Below, in pieces: positions 8,729 to 17,051 of a stretch of 34,268 nt of DNA (within the stretch, counting starts at the first letter, position 1; each line of letters begins with the position of its first letter). Origin of the DNA: an uncultured Bacilli bacterium (lineage in GTDB: Bacteria; Bacillota_I; Bacilli_A; RF39; UBA660). Under the pieces are notes generated by a model. It saw only the letters and a program-made list of their open reading frames with translations. It made no database searches and had not been told where the DNA came from. The DNA lies in contig CALVYE010000004.1 in the NCBI GenBank assembly GCA_944372025.1, positions 1 through 34,268 of the forward strand, read 5' to 3'. A program made the position numbers and the translations under genes.

Positions 8729-8757
8729 ATTATAACAAAAATATATAAGAAAATCAA
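8729..8757 (-). promoter_or_regulatory. Sigma-A promoter of the 8701/7588 operon
   Basis: Minus strand: -35 TTGATT (8757-8752), a spacer of exactly 17 bp, -10 TATAAT (8734-8729) preceded by TGT. It lies between the end of addA and ATG 8701, giving a leader of about 20 nt with RBS AGGAGAGG. Confidence 0.8.
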
Positions 8758-8760
8758 TTA

Positions 8761-11700
8761 TTAAATAACATCTAAAGTTTCATCAATTATTGAATATAAA
8801 TATGTACTAACTTTCTTATTAGTTTTAGCTTCAATATATTTTTTATAGCCATTTAATTGGTTAATATAATTATCATCCTTAATATTTTTTAACTTATAAT
8901 CGATTATTTTAATTTCATCATCATATTCTAGCATTAAATCGATGATTCCGTGGTACTCTATATTATTAAATTCATAAATAAATTCGTATTCTTTATAGAT
9001 TTTAGACTTTGAAATGTCCTTAAATAAATCATTATTAAGAAAAGCTAAAACTTTATTTTTATAAAAATCATCTATATTTAAACTATCTAAATCTGGATTT
9101 TTAAAATCAATAATTTCAAAAATATAGTGAATATATTTACCTATTTCCATTTTTTTCTTATCTTCATTTGATAATAATTCATTAGTTTTTTTAGAAAATG
9201 ATTTTTCTTCAATGTTTTCATTATCTATTGTTATAGACTTTATATCCATAACTTCATTAGTTGTAGGTATACTTTCCATATAATTGTTATTTTTTATAAT
9301 TGTATAATCTTTTGAAATTTTAATTTTATCTAAATCGATTTTAGTAATATAAGAAGAAATATCATCTTTTATCGATTTTAAAATATCGTCAAATGAAGTA
9401 TATTTTAATCTTGTAATATTATTTAATATTCCACTATTATTTTTTCTATATATTGTATCGGTATTCATATTTGATACTAAAATCATTTTTTCCTTACACC
9501 TAGTTAATGCGACATAAAAAAGTCTAATTTTTTCGGAGATTTCTTCTTTTAAATATTTATCTTTTAAAAGTGTTTTGTATATTGTACTAAAAATTCCATT
9601 ATTGACATATGGTGAAATAATGCCATAAATATTATCATAAGTAAATTTTTCTTTTAAATCACTTATATTAAATTTTGCATATAACCCTGAATAATAACAT
9701 ACATGATATTCCAATCCTTTTGATTTATGAATGGTCATTATTTGTACACTATTATTATCTTCATTATTATAAGAATATTTTATATCATATTGTTTCTTAA
9801 TTATATTATCGATATACTCTATAAAGTCATACACACTATAACCAATACTAGATAAACTGTTAGATAAATTGGTTATATATTCTATTCTAATAAGTGACTC
9901 TTCAATATTTCCTATTTCAATAAGCTTTTCATAAAAATTAAACTCTTTTACAATTAAATCTAACAAATCAGAACTTTTAATGTATTCAAGCTTTTCAACA
10001 ATATTGTTTATTTTTTTAATTATTAAAGATTCAAAATAATTATTATTTCTAATATAATCAAAAATATCATTATCATCATAGCTAAATAAAAAACTACGCG
10101 CAATACTTACAAAACAATATTTAAATTCTTCATCAAAACATTTGTTCTTAACCTTTAAAATTAATCTTAAAATATTTCTTAATACCAATACATCCATTCC
10201 GTTATTAATAGTTTCATCTTTTAAAATATTTAAAGGTATATGCATATATTCAAAAATTTTCTTATACAATTCAAAATTTGTAGTTCTATCCATAAGAATT
10301 ACAAAATCTTTATATTCTATATTTCTAATTTCAAGTTCATCTTTATCAAAAACTTTATATTTATTTTCAATTTTATTTTTTATATCATTTGCGATAATAA
10401 ATGCTTCAATTTCTTCTTTAGTATATCCAAGACTTTTATCGTATTCATAATTATATACTTCAAAATTATTATTTTGTGAAGTTTTACCTTCATTTTCATA
10501 AGTAGAGTTTCCAAAAATCATTTGATGACTTTCTTTATATTGTGCGCCACCTATCATGTCATCCATTATGATATTAAAGATAGTATTTATATTTTCCAAA
10601 GTCTCTTTTCTAGATCTAAAATTTTTATTTAAATCAATTTTTATACCATTGTTATTTTTACTATAATTATCGTATTTGTTTTTAAATATATAAGGATTTG
10701 CATTTCTAAATCTATAAATTGATTGCTTTATATCTCCGACCATATAAACATTATTATTAGAAATTAGATTTATAAAAGTTTCTTGTAAATCATTAGTATC
10801 TTGATATTCATCAACTAAGATTTCCTTAAAATAATTTTTTAATTCCTCACGTATCTCCTCATTTTCTTTTACAATTTTAATTGCCATTTTTGCGATATCG
10901 TTAAATTCGAACATATCATTTTCAAATTTAAAGTTTTGAATCTTATTATCTAACTCTAAAATTATTTTACATATTATATCTATATATTTTTTAGTACTTA
11001 AAATACTCGTTTTTATATCTTCAATACTTTTATATGAACAAAGTTCTATTATTTCTTTAATTATACTATTGATATTTTCCTTTGAATTTTTAGCATTGTC
11101 ATCACTGCCTCTTGGAAGTGATGGTATTTTTATATTAAGGTTATTTTTTATTTCCATATAGCTTGTACTATTTATTAAACTTGAAATAGAATCATAAAAT
11201 TTATCATAATAATCTTGAACTACATAAGTTTCAAGAATTTTAAGTTCATCTTTTATTGTTTCTAATTTTTCTTTAATAAGATTTATGTATTTATTTATGT
11301 CTATATCAATTTTTTCATTATTAAAAAAATTGTTTAAATAATTCTTAAGATACTCTTCTTTATCATATTTCATATCTAATTTATTACTTATGGAGATGAT
11401 ATAATTTCTAATTTCTGTATCATCTTTAATACAAAAATCACCAATTAATTTTAAAAACTCAGAATTTTTTTCTTCATAAAATTTATCAAAAATTTCATCC
11501 AAAAATTCTTCCTTCTTTAAAGTGATAATACTTGCTTCACAAATAGAAACATCTTTTGATACATTAAGTAAATAATGATACTTCTTTACGACTGACAATG
11601 CATAACTATCAAAAGTCGTAATATAAGATGCATCTATCATGTCAAGCTGATTTTTTAAATCAACATCTTTTTTTATATTTTTTCTGATTCTTTCTTTCAT

Positions 11701-11886
11701 TTCATGGGCGGCAGCTTTTGTAAAAGTTAAAATAAGAAGTTCATTTATATTAATCCCACTTTTAAGCTTTCTTAAAACACGTGCTGATAAAACAGCGGTT
11801 TTCCCACTTCCTGCACCCGCACTTACGATTATGTTTTTTCCTTCTTCATCTATTGCTTGTTGTTGTTCTTTTGTCCACTTAGGCAT
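8761..11886 (-). CDS. addA: ATP-dependent helicase/nuclease subunit A
   Basis: A 1041-residue UvrD/RecB-type helicase with a C-terminal nuclease. With AddB it resects double-strand breaks for RecA loading. Motifs: Walker A AGAGSGKT (23-30), Walker B DEYQDTN (about 358), VGDIKQSIYRFRNANP, NFRSRKETL, IMTIHKSKGLEYH (about 716), RLFYVALTRCKEKM, and the RecB-family nuclease core GIIDLMLEYDDEIKIIDYK (about 980-995). The length is somewhat below the usual 1200 of Bacillus AddA. ATG 11886 is chosen because GAGGTGAT lies 5' of it and overlaps the alternative GTG at 11895. It starts five bases after the stop of the small membrane protein 11892-12299, in an operon with addB. Confidence 0.95.
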   Translation of the reverse strand: MPKWTKEQQQAIDEEGKNIIVSAGAGSGKTAVLSARVLRKLKSGININELLILTFTKAAAHEMKERIRKNIKKDVDLKNQLDMIDASYITTFDSYALSVVKKYHYLLNVSKDVSICEASIITLKKEEFLDEIFDKFYEEKNSEFLKLIGDFCIKDDTEIRNYIISISNKLDMKYDKEEYLKNYLNNFFNNEKIDIDINKYINLIKEKLETIKDELKILETYVVQDYYDKFYDSISSLINSTSYMEIKNNLNIKIPSLPRGSDDNAKNSKENINSIIKEIIELCSYKSIEDIKTSILSTKKYIDIICKIILELDNKIQNFKFENDMFEFNDIAKMAIKIVKENEEIREELKNYFKEILVDEYQDTNDLQETFINLISNNNVYMVGDIKQSIYRFRNANPYIFKNKYDNYSKNNNGIKIDLNKNFRSRKETLENINTIFNIIMDDMIGGAQYKESHQMIFGNSTYENEGKTSQNNNFEVYNYEYDKSLGYTKEEIEAFIIANDIKNKIENKYKVFDKDELEIRNIEYKDFVILMDRTTNFELYKKIFEYMHIPLNILKDETINNGMDVLVLRNILRLILKVKNKCFDEEFKYCFVSIARSFLFSYDDNDIFDYIRNNNYFESLIIKKINNIVEKLEYIKSSDLLDLIVKEFNFYEKLIEIGNIEESLIRIEYITNLSNSLSSIGYSVYDFIEYIDNIIKKQYDIKYSYNNEDNNSVQIMTIHKSKGLEYHVCYYSGLYAKFNISDLKEKFTYDNIYGIISPYVNNGIFSTIYKTLLKDKYLKEEISEKIRLFYVALTRCKEKMILVSNMNTDTIYRKNNSGILNNITRLKYTSFDDILKSIKDDISSYITKIDLDKIKISKDYTIIKNNNYMESIPTTNEVMDIKSITIDNENIEEKSFSKKTNELLSNEDKKKMEIGKYIHYIFEIIDFKNPDLDSLNIDDFYKNKVLAFLNNDLFKDISKSKIYKEYEFIYEFNNIEYHGIIDLMLEYDDEIKIIDYKLKNIKDDNYINQLNGYKKYIEAKTNKKVSTYLYSIIDETLDVI

Positions 11887-11891
11887 ACATA

Positions 11892-12299
11892 TCACCTCAA
11901 TTTTTTATGTTGTTTTCGTTTAATTATTTTCTTATAAAATAAGAATATTCCTATTATCCAAAACGGTACTGTAAATAAAATCATATTATACTCTTGATTT
12001 TTAAATAGTCTATAATCCATAAATATTAGGAATCCAAACCAGTATAATAGAATACTAATAAAGAATATATTTGAAAATAAAGGAATAAATTTGTCTTTTT
12101 TTATAATAGAAGAAACTGTAGCTCCCAGGATTGATAATGTACAAATCATAAAAGGTATAATTGCAATTTTAGTAGTTAATTTATCTGATGTTATAAATAT
12201 CCATATTGGTGCGAAATTAATAGCGATAGCCACTAAAAGTCTTATAGTTTTATAAATAATTAAAAATATATTTATTATTTTATAAGTTATATTATTCAT
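11892..12299 (-). CDS. Small four-TM membrane protein between addB and addA
   Basis: 135 residues with four predicted membrane segments (about 17-38, 44-65, 74-95, 104-122) and a strongly basic tail (KKIIKRKQHKKLR). I do not recognise a family. The gene sits between addB (5-bp gap) and addA; its TGA stop is inside the ribosome binding site of addA, so translation is probably coupled. addB and addA are normally adjacent, so this is an insertion into a conserved pair. Nothing in the sequence suggests a repair role, and it may simply be carried in the operon. Confidence 0.75.
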   Translation of the reverse strand: MNNITYKIINIFLIIYKTIRLLVAIAINFAPIWIFITSDKLTTKIAIIPFMICTLSILGATVSSIIKKDKFIPLFSNIFFISILLYWFGFLIFMDYRLFKNQEYNMILFTVPFWIIGIFLFYKKIIKRKQHKKLR

Positions 12300-12304
12300 A
12301 TTTA

Positions 12305-14686
12305 TCAGTCCTTGTTTTCTAAAAATTCCAAATTTTTATATTCTTTTAAATTTACAATATTTTTTTCATTCATAAAGCATAAATCTTTGAAATTACAAAA
12401 TTCACAACCTATATTTTTAAGCCCTATTCTTTTAGGATTAATTGTAAAATCTCCTTCTAAAATTTCTTTACTAGCTTCATCAATTTTTTTATCTACAAGT
12501 TCTATTATTTTATTTATTTTATCATCATCTATAACTTTAGAATAACTATAAAATCCATTTTTACCAATTTTCATACTTTTGATAACTTCGCTATCTACAT
12601 AGCTAAAGTCAAATTCTTTTAAAATATCTTCATTTGATGTACTATATCCTGATAATTTTAAAGAATCCCTTTTTATTTTTTCTATATCGTCTCCTACTTT
12701 TATTAAAACTTCATTGTTAAGAATCTTTTGCAAATAAAATCCTGCAAATTTTATATTAGTAAATAAATTACTATTTTTAACTAAATACAAATATACAGGT
12801 AACTGCATTTCTATACCATAAATTGTATTGTTTAAATTAGTTTCAGGATGCCCCGTTTTATAATCTATTATCGCAACCAAAGTTTGTCCATCTTTTTCTT
12901 CATATAAAATTTTATCGACAATTCCCATAAAAGTTATTTTAATATTTCTATCTTTGTTAATATATATCTTTCTTTCATACAAAGCTTTTTTAAAATTAGA
13001 AAATTTTCTTTGATAGTTTAAAGTATCTATAATAAAGCTTAATTCATCTTTAAGTTTTCCAAGAAAGAATTTTTCTTTATTAGATAAATCTTTATCTTTT
13101 AAATAATCTTCCCATGCTTTTTCAAAGTTGAACCCTTCTTCAAAACATATAGATAATATATAGTGAAACATACTACCTATAAAAATTGGAAACGTTTCTT
13201 CATATTTTTCTAATTTTAAAATATTTCCTATATAATATCTAAATTTACACCTAAAAAATTTATCGATACTAGAATATGATAATAACAGTTTATTGTGAAT
13301 AAAGTTTTTTAAATTTTCACTATCTATTTTATTGAAAGTATTATCATATTTTAAATACTTAATATCTTTATAAGAATTATATAAAATAGGTAGATTTTCA
13401 TCTATTTTTCCAAATTTTATCAGCTTGTCTAATAATTTAGCCAAATTAAGTTTGTTATGTATATCTGAATAGGCAACCTTTAAATCATTCATTGGTCTTT
13501 TTATTATCACATCCATATCATTTATTAAAATCGAAGGATAATATGTATCAAATTGAGTTTTAAGTTTATACGTAATGGTTAAATTTTGAATATTATTTAA
13601 AATATTTAAAATTATTTTTTTTTCATTAATATTCTTTTCTAAAGTTGTTTCCACATTAATAACGTTTTTTAAATTATCTCCAAAAAAGTCTTCGTCTTTA
13701 TATATTATAGGAATAGAACCTTGATTAAACCCCATTAAAAAGACATACAAATCATCATTTATAATATTATCTTTTAAATCTATAATTTCAACACAATTGT
13801 TTAAATGATTTTGAACTATTTTAGTTTGTTTTAGCTTATTTTCTATAATTTTAATATTTATATCATCTAATTTATTAAAATTAATTTTATTACAAACATC
13901 AATAATCTTGTTATAAATTTCATCATTATTAATTTCATTTTTAAATATATTTATAACATCAGTTATTGTTTCATTGGTTTTACACAGATTTAAAAACATA
14001 TTACCTAAGTAAGTATCAAATAAAGAAGTATCTGTGTCAAGTTTTAAAGGAATATTATAAAATTCAAACATTCTCTTCAAAGGTATTTCATATTCACTTG
14101 TTACACCCGCAAGTTTAATATTATTTATATTTATATCTTTGTTTAATAAATCAATAATTTGATTTATTACATAATTTATTTCATCATCTATATTGTCAAA
14201 CTCGTTTATTACAAATTTTTTACTTGGTTTATTTTCTTTATATATTATTTCAACATCAGTTATTTTAGAAATTTCCTCTAACATTTTTTTACTAAACTTA
14301 TCTATGTAATCATAGCCATATACGACTATTTTATTTTTATTTAAATAATATCTAAATAGTTCATCTTTTATTAATAAATTATTTTCTAGAAGTTCATTTT
14401 TAAAATTTAAAAGCTTTTGTAATTTTTTAGAATTATATTCATCTTTTTCTATATAATACATATTTTGTATGTAAGTTAGTGCCACATCATATTTTACTTT
14501 ATATTTTTTCATTAGAAAATAAATTGCTTCATCATCATAATCAAAAATATATTTTTTCTTTAATTTTTCTATAGACATTATTTTTATATTTTTTAAAGGT
14601 AGTTTAGAAATCTCATCTATAATTAAATTTTTAAGTTTATTAGGAACAATTAATAATGTATTATCTTTTAAGTTATTAAAATTCAT
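12305..14686 (-). CDS. addB: AddB-like PD-(D/E)XK nuclease subunit
   Basis: 793 residues from ATG 14686, chosen over GTG 14695 because AGGTGG precedes it. The C-terminal part shows the AddB nuclease: KILYEEKDG and IIDYKTG (about 605). Four cysteines are placed as in the iron-sulfur cluster of AddB, one before the nuclease (FFRCKFRYY, about 478) and three after it (CEFCNFKDLC, near 765). It is the AddA partner in break resection. It is about 350 residues shorter than Bacillus AddB, and the N-terminus (NTLLIVPNK) lacks a GxGKT Walker A, so the helicase-like half is reduced and probably does not bind ATP. First gene of the operon. Confidence 0.88.
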   Translation of the reverse strand: MNFNNLKDNTLLIVPNKLKNLIIDEISKLPLKNIKIMSIEKLKKKYIFDYDDEAIYFLMKKYKVKYDVALTYIQNMYYIEKDEYNSKKLQKLLNFKNELLENNLLIKDELFRYYLNKNKIVVYGYDYIDKFSKKMLEEISKITDVEIIYKENKPSKKFVINEFDNIDDEINYVINQIIDLLNKDININNIKLAGVTSEYEIPLKRMFEFYNIPLKLDTDTSLFDTYLGNMFLNLCKTNETITDVINIFKNEINNDEIYNKIIDVCNKINFNKLDDINIKIIENKLKQTKIVQNHLNNCVEIIDLKDNIINDDLYVFLMGFNQGSIPIIYKDEDFFGDNLKNVINVETTLEKNINEKKIILNILNNIQNLTITYKLKTQFDTYYPSILINDMDVIIKRPMNDLKVAYSDIHNKLNLAKLLDKLIKFGKIDENLPILYNSYKDIKYLKYDNTFNKIDSENLKNFIHNKLLLSYSSIDKFFRCKFRYYIGNILKLEKYEETFPIFIGSMFHYILSICFEEGFNFEKAWEDYLKDKDLSNKEKFFLGKLKDELSFIIDTLNYQRKFSNFKKALYERKIYINKDRNIKITFMGIVDKILYEEKDGQTLVAIIDYKTGHPETNLNNTIYGIEMQLPVYLYLVKNSNLFTNIKFAGFYLQKILNNEVLIKVGDDIEKIKRDSLKLSGYSTSNEDILKEFDFSYVDSEVIKSMKIGKNGFYSYSKVIDDDKINKIIELVDKKIDEASKEILEGDFTINPKRIGLKNIGCEFCNFKDLCFMNEKNIVNLKEYKNLEFLENKD

Positions 14687-14703
14687 AGTTACCACCTACA
14701 TTA

Positions 14704-14712
14704 ATTATACCA
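14704..14712 (-). promoter_or_regulatory. Extended -10 promoter of the addB operon
   Basis: Minus strand TGGTATAAT (14712-14704) is a perfect extended -10. The region 17 bp upstream (ATATAA) is a poor -35. The predicted start is only about 11 nt before ATG 14686, with RBS AGGTGG inside that short leader. Confidence 0.5.
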
Positions 14713-14738
14713 TGTACAAAATATTTTATATATCAAAA

Positions 14739-14775
14739 AAGAGAAAAGGAATAAATTATTTTCCTGTTTTCTCTT
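14739..14775 (-). terminator. Terminator of the HD-lipoprotein operon
   Basis: The arm 14761-14775 pairs with 14739-14751 (AAGAGAAA plus GGAA blocks, small bulge) around a 9-base A/T loop. On the minus strand a TTTTTT run follows. It overlaps the last codons of the lipoprotein gene. Confidence 0.65.
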
Positions 14776-15517
14776 CATACCAATTTTTAATTTTATTTTT
14801 AATATTACTCGCACCTTCAGATATTTTTTTACCTGTATTTTTTACAGTCTCTTTTAAATTTTCATAATTTTCTTGTAAGTTATTATAGTTTTCTTCTCCA
14901 ATTGTTTCTTCAGTTTTATCACTCAAATATTCTTTTGCTTGACTTATTTTTTCACTAACTTTAGTGTAAGCCTTTTTTGAAGTTGATTTTATTTTATCTT
15001 TATAATTTGGAAATTTATTTTCAATCGAATTATCCATTCTACTTGCGATGTCTAAAATTTTAGATTTAACCTCATTTGTTAAAGATTTAAATTTTACTCC
15101 TTTAATTTCTTTATCATAAAAGATAAAATCGATCACAGTTACAAAAGAGTTTGTAATTTTATCTTTAAAACTTGAAGAGTCATCGCTTGATAATAATGCA
15201 TTTGTTTCATCTTCTATATCTGAAAAATAAGATATTACTTCATCTTCACTATGAAAATTTTCATTATCAATAACAACTTCCTGATTTTCGTTAGGTATTT
15301 CAGCAATATTATCATTACTAATTTCAGATATTTCATTTTCTTTATCTTTTTCTGTATTATCTAAACTATTTGTATTTGACTCTTGTTCTTTCGTATCTTC
15401 TTCTTTAGGACCAATTACAATAGCATCTTTCTGAAAAGGATTAGTACACCCTGTAATAAAAAATACACTAAATAAGATTAAAAATATTATCAAACTTTGT
15501 TTATTAAAATACTTCAT
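14756..15517 (-). CDS. Lipoprotein of unknown function
   Basis: 253 residues with a type II signal peptide: basic MKYFNKQS, hydrophobic core and lipobox ITGC with the lipidated Cys at about 24. Residues 30-100 are acidic and low complexity (many Glu, Asn, Ser), typical of a flexible linker. The C-terminal 150 residues are Lys/Glu-rich and probably helical, with repeated Lys-Thr/Ser-Lys patterns near the end. No enzyme motif is visible. Start ATG 15517 is preceded by GGGGGGTAATT, an unusual G-run ribosome binding site in such AT-rich DNA. The HD-domain gene ends 19 bp upstream and the two share a promoter and terminator. Confidence 0.8.
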   Translation of the reverse strand: MKYFNKQSLIIFLILFSVFFITGCTNPFQKDAIVIGPKEEDTKEQESNTNSLDNTEKDKENEISEISNDNIAEIPNENQEVVIDNENFHSEDEVISYFSDIEDETNALLSSDDSSSFKDKITNSFVTVIDFIFYDKEIKGVKFKSLTNEVKSKILDIASRMDNSIENKFPNYKDKIKSTSKKAYTKVSEKISQAKEYLSDKTEETIGEENYNNLQENYENLKETVKNTGKKISEGASNIKNKIKNWYEEKTGK

Positions 15518-15536
15518 AATTACCCCCCAAAAAATT

Positions 15537-16040
15537 TTAATTATTATTTTTAGGTTTTAATCCTAAATATTTTGGCCAAGCTTTTGGATGTTTTAAAACA
15601 CTCATAGAAACATATTTATCAGCCATAGTAACTATCCACGCTTCAATATATCTTGGTGGGATTATATTAAGTGGAAACATATGTCTTAAAATAATATTTT
15701 TAGTTTTTTTATCCATATATTTATTAAAGTATTTGCAAGAATTTTCTAAAGCTTCTTTTGCGTGGACAAATCCATGTTTTTTAAAAAAGGGAGATTTTTT
15801 ACCTAGTTTATCTTGCCAAGGCTCATAATAAAAATCGTGAAGTAAACCTCCTATTGCGGCCTTTTCTTTATCTACACCTAAAAGCTTTGCAATCTTATAT
15901 GCTACATAAGAAACTTTTAATGAATGTTCATATACACTTTCGTTTTCATGATGTAGGAAATCTTTTCTTTTAAGAAATTCTTCATGATTAACGATGTCTT
16001 TTATTATATTATAATATTCTTTGTCATCTAAAAAGTTCAT
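15537..16040 (-). CDS. HD-domain phosphohydrolase-like protein
   Basis: 167 residues with an HD superfamily core: His39 in YEHSLKVSYVAYKIAK, His68-Asp69 in GGLLHDFYYEPW, further His in HGFVHAKEAL, and Asp in MADKYVSMSV near residue 141. These are the metal-binding positions of HD phosphohydrolases, which act on nucleotides or phosphodiesters; the substrate cannot be deduced. Length matches the small single-domain HD family found in Firmicutes and Mollicutes-like genomes. RBS GAGG before ATG 16040, promoter at 16069-16097. It is followed by a lipoprotein gene. Confidence 0.88.
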   Translation of the reverse strand: MNFLDDKEYYNIIKDIVNHEEFLKRKDFLHHENESVYEHSLKVSYVAYKIAKLLGVDKEKAAIGGLLHDFYYEPWQDKLGKKSPFFKKHGFVHAKEALENSCKYFNKYMDKKTKNIILRHMFPLNIIPPRYIEAWIVTMADKYVSMSVLKHPKAWPKYLGLKPKNNN

Positions 16041-16068
16041 TTACATTACCTCTTTTTAATCTATAAAA

Positions 16069-16097
16069 AGTATATACCAAAAATACTTTTTTAGCAA
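16069..16097 (-). promoter_or_regulatory. Sigma-A promoter of the HD-lipoprotein operon
   Basis: Minus strand: -35 TTGCTA (16097-16092), a 17-bp spacer, -10 TATACT (16074-16069). The predicted leader of about 22 nt carries GAGG before ATG 16040. Confidence 0.7.
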
Positions 16098-16102
16098 TAA
16101 AT

Positions 16103-16133
16103 AGAGCCTAGAAATAAAATCTTTCTAGACTCT
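16103..16133 (-). terminator. Probable terminator downstream of the DUF421 gene
   Basis: The arms 16103-16114 and 16122-16133 form a 12-bp stem with one G-T wobble and a 7-base loop. On the minus strand it is followed by ATTTATTG, a weak T-run. It lies directly before the promoter of the HD gene and after a second hairpin at 16137-16167. Confidence 0.55.
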
Positions 16134-16136
16134 AGT

Positions 16137-16167
16137 GTTACAGATTTGTAAAACCAAATCATGTAAC
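16137..16167 (-). other. Stable hairpin in the DUF421/HD intergenic region
   Basis: GTTACAGATTTG (16137-16148) pairs over 12 bp with CAAATC-A-TGTAAC (16155-16167), leaving one bulged A (U in the minus-strand RNA) and a 6-base loop. Together with the hairpin at 16103-16133 it forms a tandem structure in the 177-bp gap between the genes 16218-16946 and 15537-16040. It may be part of a double terminator or a processed 3' end. No open frame is present here. Confidence 0.5.
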
Positions 16168-16217
16168 ATTATTATAATATGTAGTTATTTATAAAATATA
16201 CATAAATATTTATAAAT

Positions 16218-16946
16218 TTATTCTAAAACATTTAAAATATCTTCTTCTTGATTTCTAAAATAAAGTACAAGTTTATCATTTATATCGACAGTTCCAAGTA
16301 AAATATCTTCGTATTTTTTGCCTTTAACTTTTAGTTCATTGTCAAGCCATTTTTTATTTTTATTTATATTACTTAAATTTTTATCCATGATTTTACCATC
16401 TATTATTACATTGGCACATAATCCTTGTTTTTCTGCTTTTAAATTCATGTCTTTAATTGTCAAAGGTTTATTTTCTCCTTTAGGTAAAAAACTTACATTA
16501 CCATTAGCTTCCATTATTGCAAATTCAATATCACTTAAATCAAAATATCCATTTGTTCTACATTCTTCTAATAAATCATTAACATCGATTTTTGCTTTTT
16601 TTAACCCATTTTCTAATAATTTTCCATTTTGAATAATTATTGTAGGAACGCCCATAAAAAATTTACGAAGTTTAATACTTTTCATGGTGATTTTGGATAT
16701 TATATAAGCTACTACTCCAAACAAAACAATTGCGACGATTCCATTTATAAATTGATTATCCATATTAGTCGTAATTTCAGCTGCAAAGTTACCTATAGAT
16801 ATTCCCATTACATAATCAAATAAACTAAGTTCTGAAATTTGTTTTTTCCCCATTAGTTTAGTTATTAAAAATAAAGTTATTAAAGATATGAGTCCTCTTA
16901 CAATTGTTTCAATTATTTGAACCATATCTGCTTCAAAAAGTTTCAT
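16218..16946 (-). CDS. DUF421 (YetF/YcaP-type) membrane protein
   Basis: 242 residues. Three N-terminal membrane segments (to about residue 90) carry TKLMGKKQISELSLFDYVMG and a GISIGNFAAE stretch typical of DUF421. A soluble part follows with IIQNGKLLENGLKKAKID and the acidic ELxxLR-like helix, then SDIEFAIMEANGNVSFLPK. Bacillus has several such proteins (YetF, YrbG and others), some produced during sporulation; the biochemical role is not settled. ATG 16946 is preferred over ATG 16958 because GGTGG lies just before it. It appears to be transcribed alone, between terminators at 17031-17051 and 16103-16133. Confidence 0.88.
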   Translation of the reverse strand: MKLFEADMVQIIETIVRGLISLITLFLITKLMGKKQISELSLFDYVMGISIGNFAAEITTNMDNQFINGIVAIVLFGVVAYIISKITMKSIKLRKFFMGVPTIIIQNGKLLENGLKKAKIDVNDLLEECRTNGYFDLSDIEFAIMEANGNVSFLPKGENKPLTIKDMNLKAEKQGLCANVIIDGKIMDKNLSNINKNKKWLDNELKVKGKKYEDILLGTVDINDKLVLYFRNQEEDILNVLE

Positions 16947-16972
16947 AGTACCACCCATAATTAATATTTACA

Positions 16973-17002
16973 ATTTTAAAAATTTAATAACTAAAATGTA
17001 AA
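16973..17002 (-). promoter_or_regulatory. Possible promoter of the DUF421 gene
   Basis: Minus strand: TTTACA (17002-16997), an 18-bp spacer, TAAAAT (16978-16973). Both hexamers match the consensus moderately in very AT-rich DNA, so this is weak evidence. Confidence 0.35.
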
Positions 17003-17030
17003 TAACAATTTATTTAGTTTAAAAATATTG

Positions 17031-17051
17031 AATAGTTGAAGCTTAACTATT
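17031..17051 (-). terminator. Probable terminator after the FAD-Rieske gene
   Basis: AATAGTT (17031-17037) and AACTATT (17045-17051) form a 7-bp stem with a 7-base loop. The TAG stop of the oxidoreductase is in the 5' arm, and ATTTTT follows a few bases later on the minus strand. Confidence 0.45.

Noticed and set aside
10142-10479. Plus-strand frames inside addA
   Set aside because: They are shadows in reversed A/T-rich coding sequence with no RBS or promoter.
16155-16190. Small RNA promoter at TATAAT 16176-16171 (minus)
   Set aside because: The predicted start would fall inside the 5' arm of the hairpin at 16137-16167 and no -35 is present.
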